NCBI RefSeq assembly: GCF_032118995.1
Contig: NC_092650.1
Coordinates: 16,239,501 to 16,303,500, forward strand
Source of the DNA: Asterias amurensis
Taxonomy: Eukaryota > Echinodermata > Asteroidea > Forcipulatida > Asteriidae
Direction of reading: 5' to 3'
DNA length: 64,000 bases
Shown here: positions 32,627 to 44,600 of the stretch, in pieces
Numbering within the stretch: position 1 is the stretch's first letter
Layout of the letters: each line of letters opens with the position of its first letter
Notes under the pieces: model-generated
Databases searched by the model: none
What the model saw: only the letters and a program-made list of their open reading frames with translations
What the model was told of the DNA's origin: nothing
Translations under genes and position numbers: made by a program

Positions 32627-35600
32627 ATGGCGACCCGAAGTTTAACGGAAATCTTCATTTTGATGCGAAACAACGCCAGTCAAAGTCGGCACATCTTTTC
32701 CGAGAATGTGAGTATTCATCAGCCGGGTTCACACCGGGGAGGTCGTGGGGCCTGCAGCAGTGCAAGCAGGGTGGCTGTTTGTGCTGACGATGTGGTGGTG
32801 GTAAGTCCGACATTGCACTTTTCAAGCATCACACTCACTCCTGCCGCATGCACCTTTCTGTGTACAATTTAGACGTGTGGCGTGTTGTGTGGTGATTGAA
32901 ATGCATGTGGACTTTCCTGACTACACACTGTAATTGTCATTGTAATGTTGTATTTTGTATGTAACCTTGTGCAACCCGTTTGTTTCTTTTTTGATAATTA
33001 TGTTTTCATTAAATGAACACGTTGCCTTGGATCGGTCGAGTTGGTCTTTGAAAATCGTCCTGTAACCGTTTGTTATAAAATGCATATGGGCAGAAAGATG
33101 TTGTAAAAAAAGAATTCAATGATTCCCACAAATATGCCTCGAAATTGCATGGTTTTCTTTTTACCTCGTCGACTAACACGGTCGGCTATTTATGGGAGTC
33201 AAATTTTTGACTTCCATATATGACTTCCACTTTATAGTGATACTTGTGTGGATCATTATATTCTACTTTTAAAACATCTTTCTAACCATATGCATTTCAT
33301 AACAAACGGTTACTAACGCTTTTTATAGACCAACTCGTCCGATGCAAGGCAAAGTGTTCCTTTAATTTGCCTAAACAAAATTACCGGTTTCCTGGTAGTG
33401 CAGGTTTAACTCTACATTGTTCAGTTACGTGAAGACCCTCCCGCCCCATAAACCCTTTTTCTTGCTCACAATACTGATTAATCCTCAATTGTGAATGTAG
33501 TGACAGTAATAAAAGTAATAATAATAATTTGACTTAAAACATTTGTTTGGCAGCGTGGGACTGTGATGTATATTTTGTCAACACTGATCATGCGCAGTGA
33601 CTGTTTTTGGGACTTAATTTTTGGACCATGATCCCATTGGGACTATGGGAGCCACAAATCAGAAAAAGAAAAGGTTATGATGGTTATATACAATCCCTTA
33701 AATGTAAGAGTAAACTTTCAAATGAAGAAGAATTGGGGTGTGGGGGGGGGGGGGGGGTAGGGGCGGATGAAAATAGCAGTACCAGGGATTTGCACTTGCT
33801 ACACGATTTTTTAGTGGAAGCATTCGACTGAGCAACACTATAGTGTGGTAAAAAAAATCCCTAAAACTAATACTTTAAAGTTAGTCATTATTGTCGCCTA
33901 ATCATGTAGATGCCAATTATTGAATGATGAATATTACGGTCATTCCTTGACAAATCAACTAAGAGTTTCCCTCGACCTCTCTGATTTTATCAACGAATGT
34001 ACCAAAAAGGCTTGCTCTGGCCTCTTTAGTCAGATATACTATTAAGTAACTAATTAGCTATACAAGGTTAACTATTTTAGAAGCAGATTTTTAAAATTGT
34101 TGGTATGTGAACTGATGTAGCATCTTAAAAGTGTTTACACTATTAAAAAGGTGCTGGGACAGCGCATTCATTATCCACTGCCAGAAACATAAGGGCATGT
34201 CCCTTCTCTCAGCAATAAGTGTATTGGTTCTTTTATTTGCATTAAGCAGCATTATACAACTAAGTTAACAACACACTAGGTAGAAACACACATGACCTAC
34301 AGCTTATGCCCCATCTGAAAGCTGAGGTCTCGAAATCAAGCATCTAAAAGCACACAACTTGTGTGACAAGAATGTTTTTTCTTCCATTATTCCCTCGCAA
34401 ATTTTGACGACTAATCGAGCTCAAATTTTCACAGGTTTTGCATTTTAGGCAAATGTTGAGATACACTAAGTTAATAGATTGGTCTTTGACAAACCAAAGG
34501 TGTCCAGTGCCTTTAAGGCAATGTACGAGGGATCAAAGTTGTCCCAAAGTGTTTGAATATGTGCAAGATTTGCGCAGTTAACATCCATGGAGTAAAGTAC
34601 TTTGCTATTATTCTTGTGAGAAAGTGTCAGTCAGGTTGCATGTGATAAAACACTATTTGTGATGTTAAACTCAATGTTTTTTTCTGTTTCTGTGCCGTTC
34701 AGGTTCCAGATGACAGAATGGCATTGGTTTCCGGTCTGTCTAATGATCCAGATGCTGTCGTTGGTGCTACCAAGATATCAATCCCTCCTGAATGGTAGGT
34801 GAAGTAGAAAATTGCTTTCTTCAAGATCTCTCGTTGCGACTAGTTTGTTTTGGTCTGTCTTAATGTTTTGCAATTTTAACTCTTCGGATTGTCCTGTAAG
34901 GTTCTTGTATTTTCAGTTTGTTTGGATTGCTGTATATTTTCCTGTTGTAAAAGGTTATATTTTTATAATTATTTTGTTATGCGCTTGTGTACATTTTATG
35001 GAATGGGCGCAATATAAATGAATAAATTATTATTAATTATTATTACCTCTTTGTAATTTTAACCCTTCTACTGTCTGATCTTTCAATAGCATCCTTATTT
35101 AGTGTTGAAGTATGATACATGTAGATAAGCTTTGCAAGCCTGCACTAATATGGTGAACGCATCTACACAATGCACCCATGTACATGTACTCAAAGTTTTG
35201 TAACACCTATTACAAAGATTCTGCCTCGTGATCGGTTTGTACAGCACGTCACATGGTACACGTATGCCTTACTTTTTAAAAACTAGAAAGCCATGTGAAC
35301 ATGACGCGCTATACCTGTAGGAATCAATGTACTGTGCCCAGAACAGCCAATGTACTATACCTGAAGCAACCAGGCAGTGTACTACATCCATAGAAACATT
35401 GTGGCGTTGTAAAACAAATATTGTCTGCTTTTACTCGTGCTATGGTAAAACCTACATATATGACTCTCTTGTTGATATGAAGTGCATTCGGAATTCACCT
35501 CAGGGCAGCAGGGAAATTGAATGCGCCGCATATCACCGCAGAACTCAAGTCTTAGTTTTAACCATAGCGCTCAAAGCAGTAAATATTTTTATACTATGCA

Positions 35601-38600
35601 TGGTTGTGGCATCATAAACGACTCTGTAAACCCATCGAGTTGAATAGTTGAAAATACTACCACAGGGTGGGAGGGTCAGAAGCATTTCACAGAGGGAAAG
35701 AAGACGGTCATCGGGGAATTTTCTTTAAAAGCTTCATTTTTATGATGCCAGTTTTATAATCATCTATTTTGATGATCCAATTTAGGTAAACTGCAGAGAA
35801 ACTGTCAATACTGATAATTTTCTCTTTTATGCTCAATGTTCTTATTTCATGTGCAATCTTGTCAAATGGTAAAGATGTTTTTCTTTTCTTCTTCTCCTTT
35901 GCAGGGTTGATGCAGTTGAAGAAATTTCATACGATACGACAAGGATACAACAGAAAGGTGAGTACATGTATTCAAGTGCTCAGTTAAGATGAATAATAAT
36001 AAAAAAAATAATAATTTTGGGGGCTAATCATCCTTACTCGCAGCTAAGAGCTGAATTGCGAAGGATGCGACTACAACGTGTTCCAGAAGCTGGCATGCAA
36101 GGGCGCCTTTGGCTGCCAGCCACATCAACCCATTATGACCACGGAGCAAAGCCAAGATCAAAAGTGTTTGATTTTTCCCGAGGGAGGAAAACCGGATGGT
36201 CTGGAAAACCCTCGTGGCACAGCAGAGAACCAACGCACAACTCAACTCACTTATGGCCCTGGCCAGGAATCGAACTGAGGTCACCTTGGTGAGAGGCGAG
36301 TGCTTTACGCACAAGCCAACCGTACCACCCATAGGGGTCAGACCATAGGGGTCAAACCGCAGTTGGTCAGACCGCAATCGGTGGTTGACTCAAGTTCTTT
36401 AATTTACGGCATGTGGGTTCAAATCCTGTCCTGGTCAACTGTGACATTTGTGTCCTTGAGCAAGTCACTTTACCATTATGGCTACTCTCAACTCAGGAGT
36501 ACAAAATGGGCCCTGCTGAGAGCTGGGCCCAATTTCATGGCTCTGCTTACCACCGAATTCTGCGCTTATGATCACCATTCCCCGCTTACATGCGAGCGCC
36601 GAATTTCGGGCTACCTTTGTGAGCGTATACGCACGCGCAGAAGCCAAAACTCACCGCTTACCCGTGAAATTAGGTTGCCGTAAGCACAGAATGCCCTGGA
36701 AATTGTCCAAGTCGTTCAAACTGGATATAAACACTGGCCTGCTGAGCCATATCGGCTCAATACAGACTTGCTTACTTTACATTTTTCAGCTACTTTTTTT
36801 CAAGAAGTTCTTCTACCTGTCCACAGTCACACTATAAAGCAAATATAGGGACTAACATATGTTTCTGGTTTTATGTTGACAGTAAAAGAATTGGGCCTAC
36901 TTCATGACAAGCATCTGACGAGACCAACGCTAGATGACAGTATGGAGGAAGAACATGCTATTGAGATTGCAACACAAGAAATTACACAAGTACGTTAAGC
37001 CAGCAATGGCCCTAGACTATGTTGAGTGGTGTGGCAATTGATCTGATACAGGCCTTGGGAAAGGGCACCCTAGGAGGAAATTGTAAATTTCTACTGGCGC
37101 ATTGCAGGGGCACCAAGGCAATGACCAGGGGCATGGAGGGAATCACCTTCGTTGCCTCAGTGAAGTATCAGGCCTGCTGATATATACAGGATTGGCCCTT
37201 ATCTTGTTCAGGGACCGGTTAGCCGGACCAGGGCCCAATTTAATAGAGCTGCTAAGCACAGAAATTTGCTTAGCATGAAATTTCTTCCTTGATAAAAACA
37301 GGATTACCAACCAAATTTTAACGTGATTTTCAGGATGAGCAAACAACAGCTGATTACCAGTAACAAGCAATATGCAACAAATGGAAATTTTGTCTATAAT
37401 CCTGTTTTTATGAAGGAAGAAATTTCATGCTAAGCAAATTTTGGTGCTTAGCAGCTCTATGAAATTGGGCCCAGTTAGCTTGTCATTTCACTAGTCTGAT
37501 AGCTTTTTCACTGACCACTTTGAGTGAATTTTGACTGGTCCTCAGGTGTTTTAAATGGCACTTGGCCAGCGGACCACTGTTATGTGAGAGCATTAATACC
37601 TTCCAAAATGATGCAGCAAATATTATTGTTATACCTCGGTAACAAACTGTGGAGTTTGATTGGTCGAGAACCAATCATGTGACGCGCATCAAACACATGG
37701 CTCGACAGGCCGGGTACCATGAAAAGTGATGTACACTGGTGTACATCACCTTGATCGTTCCCGGCATTGGACGATTTCCAGCGCTGTGTACGAAACAACC
37801 GCGGGGTCGAGGGAATTGTTTCTTGTTCGTCTGCTTATTAAACAATGAATAGTCCGTCGTAATAATGTTTGAAGATGACAACAGAATTTTGAGAATAACA
37901 ATTATACAAAGGTATAACAAAACAGTTGTTGCACTCTGTGACTGGGGTCCATGGGTTTTGTACAACGCAATAGACCCCATCACAGCGTGCAACAATTGTA
38001 TACTATGAAGGGTCTATAGTCTGGATCTAGTCATGGCCAGATTGTTTATGATATTTTTTAATAGCACTCTTCTAGACCAGACTAAAAACAACAAGAATAG
38101 ACTGGATTAGATCACAATAGAGTAGATCAAACCAGATAAAACTAGACTGGACTAGTTTCCAATAGCGCTCTGCTAGACCAGACTGGACTACTTTGTACTG
38201 GACACCACAATAAAAACAAGATTAGATCAGATTAGAATGAATCAATCTAGTTAAAACTAAACAAGACAATATTGGTTTTTGATGGTTGTCAGATTGCACC
38301 ATATACTGGTCTAGACCACCCGGTTCGAACCAGATTGAACTGGACTAGATCAGATACGGTAAGAATTTCACCTATATTTTACCTATTTACCCCCTTTCAC
38401 CAGATGTTCCACAGATGTCAAAGGGCCATTCAGGCGATTGGAGGGAAGAGCAGGTACGCCTCGGGACAGGAGCAGAAGGTCACTAAGAACATCATGTCTT
38501 CGTTAGCGGGGAGGTTACAAGAGCTCTCCATCAACTTCAGAAAATCACAGTCAAATTATTTAAAACGTAAGGGCATGTGTCATAAGGAAATGTGTTTCCC

Positions 38601-41600
38601 AGAGATTCTGTCCCCCATATAATTATAATAATAATTTGGGGGGGCTAATTTCGAGAAGCTGGCATGCAAGGGTGCCTTTGGCTGCCAGCCACATCAACCC
38701 ATTATGACCACGGAGCACAGCCAAAGATCAAAAGTGTTTTTTTTCCAAGGGAGGAAAACCGGATGATCTGGAAAACCCTTGTGGCACAGCAGAGAACCAA
38801 CGCACAACTCAACTCACATCTGGCCCTGGCCTGGAATCGAACCAGGGTCACCTTGGTGAGAGGCGAGCGCTTTACGCACAAGCCAACCATTAATTGGAAA
38901 TTAACATGGGATGAAGGAGTAGAATTCCAAAGAGGGTGCTATCAGAAGAAGTTTGTACACAGTTCGCCATGTGGGGGGACAGAATCTATGGGGGGACAGA
39001 ATTTCCTGCCACACCGGCACTCATGTCATGAGGATGCCGGATTTGACAATAATTTTGAGACATTTATTTTTTGCCATCATTCTAAGCGCGCGCGCGTAAT
39101 CTATTTCTAAGTGCGCGCGCGTAACCTTTTCTAAGGGCGCGCGCATACACACAACCCACGCACAACATACTCTTCACAAAGTGGTTGAAAAAATATTTCA
39201 ATCCTCGAACTATCAGCTGTCAAAGTGTCTGTAATTTTATTTTTTTAATGTTTTTTAATAAAAGGGCATTTATGAATGAGAATAAGAGTAGTGACTCGTT
39301 CTTACACGTCCGTTTAAAACCTTGCAGGGTCGTTGCCGTGTGATATAGGCCCTCGCCTTCGGCTGGGGCTATTATCACACGGCAATTCGACCCTGCCGGT
39401 TTTAAAGGGCCGTGTAAGAACTCGTCGCTACCCTTTTATTCCCTTATTTGAAAATACAGTGACAGATTATTTTTATGTTTTCTCAGCAAGTAGACACTGA
39501 ATCCAGCTGACACTTTCACGCTTTCACAATTTTCAAATTCTAGCACCAAGGATACTGTTCCCAGATGCTCCTTAGAATCTATAACTCCAGAGGTTACTAA
39601 AAGGCTAAAACATGCCGGCTGAATTTTTGGCTCTAGTTTCAGACCTTGTTTTAAGCAATTAAAGGCATTGGACACTATTGGTAATTACTCAAAATTATTA
39701 TTAGTATAAAACCTTACTTGGTTACGAGTAATGGGGAGAGGTTCTTAGTATAAAACATGGTGAGAAACGGCTCCCTCTGAAGTAACGTAGTTTTCGAGAA
39801 AGAAGTAATTTTCCATGAGTTTGATTTCGAGAACTCAGATTGTGAGGTCTCGAAATCAAGCATCTGAAAGCACTTTGTGTGACAAGGGTGTTTTTTCCTT
39901 CATTATTATCTCGCAACTAACTGTGACGACCAATAGTGAAAAGACTGGTCTTTGACAATAACCAATGGTGTCCAGTGTCTTTAATCTCACTTCTGGGATG
40001 GAATAACTTTGAGAATCTTTGTGTTTGGATTTATTTATCAATATAAACCACAAGGGAAACTGACTGGGTAAATTTGTAAATGATTTTTGGGGTTGAACAA
40101 AGAATTGACTAGAGTGGGATTTGAACCAACGACCTCCGGATTAACGTGCCGGCGCTCTACCAACTGAGCTATCTAGCCCTATATTGGCGGTGTCCCTATT
40201 TTGTCAATATCTTTGTTCGGGGGTTCCAGTCAGAATCCATACAACCGTTAACTGCCGTGTAGCCAGGGATCACACCCAAATTACGATACAACCTGGGAAG
40301 CGGCAGCTAGGGGATCACCTTAAGGGATGCGACTTTTTGTTTCAGATATCAATATAAACCACAAGGGAAACTGACTGGGTAAATTTGTAAATGATTTTTG
40401 GGGTTGAACAAAGAATTGACTAGATATGGATTCGAACCAACGACCTCCGGATTAATGTGCCGGCGCTCTACCAACTGAGCTATCTAGCCCTATATTGGCG
40501 GTGTCCCTATTTTGTCAATATCTTTGTTCGGGGGTGCCAGTCAGAAGCCATACAACCGTTTGGATTTATGTGAAGTAACATTTGAGTGTTCTGACTGTCC
40601 CCAGGAATGAAGAGTCGAGAAGAAAGATCAAAGCATTTCTTTGATACAAATCTTTCTCCGGGCAGTGCAATCATGACAGAAGAGGACATCATAGAAGATG
40701 ACTTGCTTTACGACAGGGTGAGTTTCATTGGTTGTCAGTCTCCCCCCTTCCCCTCTCTCCTTTGCTGACTATAACCTTTACTCCCAAGCCCTATCCTCTT
40801 CTCCTATGTCACTCAACACCAAAGTCCCCACGCTATACAAGCAACTCTGTTTTTCGACATTCGTCCCAAGTTTTTGATCAAAAGTATCACTTCAGATAGA
40901 AGTTAAGATCTAGCAGAATGCTACTCAACCTTTCAACCTCTGGATGTAAATACAGCTTATTTCACAGCAAATGGTTCAAAGTTTGCGCCTGAGCTATCCT
41001 TCGTAAATATTAAAATTGTGCAAGGAAAAAAGCTTTCGCTTATACATAAATGCCACACCGCGTGAATTTTTAAAATGGCCATGTGCCAAACAGTGCAACG
41101 TTTTTTTTCTTCGCTAATTTCTCAAATGTGACCAACGTTTTGCTGGAGAACTTTGGACTTGGATTTTCCAGCATGTCCTCTGTTAAAAATTCTCTTAGAC
41201 CCACAGGGGGTGGCATGGCATGAGAAAGAGTGTGAGAATCCCAGTCTTCAATGCGTAGTAATGACCATGTTGGTGGCTGGCTGCTGGTAATGGACCGAGC
41301 CGCATTACCCGCACGGTCAAGAGCACCGGATTCAAGCACTGGTGTTTGATCAGCAGGGTGTGGGTTCGGATCCCGGTCGTGGCACTTGCTACATACGATT
41401 GGGGAGTTAGTGCTTTCTGCTCTACCGGCCAGGCTTCGAATTGATGATACCCAAGCCTAGATTCATATGGACTGTGAAAGGGGTAACCCTGTTTCAGCCC
41501 TAGGAGTAGGTGGCAATGGCCTCTGGAAAAAAATAATTGTAGCATACACCTTGAAGTGGCCTTCAGGCCTTGTGTGTCAGGTGACTTGCAGAAAAAAACA

Positions 41601-44600
41601 AAAAATAACAAAAACAACAAGCACAGAACATTGAGCCTTTACACAGCAATTTGCTGGTTTATTCATTCACTAGTTTACAGAACTGGTCTCATTAACCAAT
41701 CAGAGTGCACAAACTCTCTGAGGTATTTAATTAGTGATAATAATTGTGCGTTTCTTTTCCTTCTGAATACTTTGCCAGGGTTTTACAGATACACAGATGC
41801 AGATGGTGGAGGACAACAACACAGTGGTTGAACAACGAGAGAAAGAAATCACGCACATCGTTCAATCCATCGTTGACCTGAACGAGATTTTCCGAGATTT
41901 AGCATCTATGGTGGTAGAGCAGGTACATAATACAAGGTTCCCCCATGCACTAGCTAGCACTTACTGAAACGCCCCAATACACGCGATTTACAGGCCCATA
42001 AACGATTTAACATGCCCAAGATCGCATAGAAAAGCTCATAAAGCCAATCAAAAACATGAAGTAAACATTTTAAGGGCCTCATTTCAATAGGAGGCTTTTG
42101 AACGCTAGGTGGCAGCAGACTTACCAGGTAAATGTCCAATGTTTACCGAGTTCTGAGCATGCGCACATTACCAAGAAAAATGGATTTGACCTGGTAAAGT
42201 CTGCTGCCACCAAGCATCCTGAAAGTCCCCTGTTAGCCTTTCCCATGATGATTATTCCTCTTTTCAAAGTTCTGTTGTCATCTTCAAACATTAATTACAA
42301 CAAGTATGTAAAGTTTATTAAGTAGACGAACAGTAATACAGTTGTTCAAACAAGAAACGTTCTTCACTTTGTCCTTGAGCTCGCGGCCGTTTTGTACTAA
42401 GTGCTGGAAATCGACTGACTGTGGGAACGATCAAGGTGATGTACACCGGTTAACATCACTCATGTTACCCGCCGCGCTGTGCAGCCATGGTACACGCCTT
42501 GCATGGCACATGATTGGTTCTCGACCAATCAAACTTCACAGTTTGTTAATGTTACCGAGGTATAACAATCATGCTTGTTATACCTCGGTAACAAACTGTG
42601 AAGTTTGATTGGTCGAGAACCAATCATGTGACGTGCAACAAAAACGCATGTTACATGGCTCGACGGGCCGGGTAACATGAAAAGTGATGTACACCGGTGT
42701 ACATCACCTTGATTGGTCCCAGTGTTGGTCGATTTCCAGCGCTGTGTACGAAACACTCGTGGGTTCAAGGGAATTGAATTGAACTTCGAGAAGAGGAATA
42801 ACAATTATACAAAGGTATAACAAAACAATTGTTGCACGCTGTGACTGGGGTCCATGGGTTTTGTAAACCCTCGAGGGGAAATGGCACCCTCGACTTCGCC
42901 TCGGGTTCCATTTTCCCCCTCGAGTGTACAAAACGCCATGGACCCCATCACAGCGTGCAACAATTGTAAAATGGATTCAGCGCCATAGAATTGTGCACTA
43001 GGCAGACACCATCAATCCTATACAAGCAATCTGATTCCCAAAATGGTAGACCATGGGCAGACAGTAGCCGCCTGTGAGTAGTGCAAGGAACTCAATGCCA
43101 AGCTTACATGTATTTCACAGACTAGCCGGAAAATTATGCAAGTGGATGCGCATGTGTAGTCCACTTTACTTGGCTTTCTTCAGTTACACAGCTAGCACAG
43201 AAATACTGCACGTAAGCCAAGAATGGTGATCGCAAGACGAAAATGCAACCTACCAACTTAAATTGGGCGCGGACATGTGCACGGTCGCCACAACCATCTG
43301 ATATCACCCTCTTATTGCTTAATAAGGTAATGTCATGGTTTGATCACTTCTACTGCGCTTATGTTGCTTGTTTAAACATGGCCACCTGATCTCCTCTCGA
43401 CCTTTCAAGATGAATAAACTGTCTCAGGTATTTATGAAGGAATGATAGATGAAGGTTTTAATAGTTTAACTTGTTGTTCTTTTTCTGCAGGGTACCGTTC
43501 TTGACAGAATAGATTACAACGTTGACAAAACAGCAACGAAGGTCGAGCAAGGTCTAAAACAACTCCAAAAGGTAAGCATTGAGATCGCCTTTGATGATTT
43601 CTTTCATGAAACGGTATCACTTATCTGGTACAACTTCTGTTAGCCACACCAAAAAGGAGCACACTTGTAGATTTACAAGTGACATTTCACAATCAAAGAA
43701 AATCAAATCGAAAGTTAAACCTTTCACTTCAGTTGGTTTTTCGATGAGTGTTACTTTAAGTATTGTTTGAAGCTTTGCATGGTGTTGAGACATAAGAAGA
43801 AACTATAAATAAATAGTTAACTTGCGTGTACAACCATGTGTAAAGCCCGGTTCATACTTCCTGCTAATGCGAAGCGAATGTTGACGTCACAAATTCGCAA
43901 GGATTAATTTGCAGCAGTTGCCCTCCACTCGACTCACTTGCGAATATCGCTGCGAAAGGATGGTTGTGACGTCAAATTCGCTTTGCATTCGCATGAAGTA
44001 TGAACCGGCTTAAATCTCTTAGGGTGAGTGTTGGCTCTGAAAAGAGCCTGTTGGGTCTCGACGTTTCGAACAGTATACTCTGCTCGTCTTCAGGAGTGTT
44101 ACTTTGTGATTCTGAAGGAACACAAAATAGACCAATTACAACACCATAATAGATATGGAAATAGATAACAATGCACTTACACCTGCACAATCTGATTAGT
44201 ACTGTTGGAAGGTTTTTTTCTCATTTTGAGCAGAGTGCAAGCCTTACATGAATAATACATAAAATGTGACCCACACTGTGAAAATGAGTCAGGTGTCGCC
44301 CAATGCATTATTAAGTTATGGACAGTTTAATGTGGAAAATAAATTTTACTTACTTTTTAAGATCTTTATTTGCATGGTTTAACCTTTAGAACACTTACTT
44401 TTAGGCAATAAAGCTATGAATACAACAATTTTGTGATCATACTTATGTCTAATTTGTATCCTTTTGCGCGAAATGGTAGTTTTAAAACATTACTTTACTT
44501 GTAATTCGTTTTTCAGAAAAAATGATGTATTGGCTAATTTCAAACGGAAGTAACCCAAGCAACCCGATACACCCCAAAGCTTAGACATAATACCAAATTA

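Noticed and set aside
36017..36683. Open frames of 91-127 codons in STX16 introns 3-4
   Set aside because: They cover SINE-like copies also present at 38625-38890 and run on into palindromic repeat; no conserved domain.
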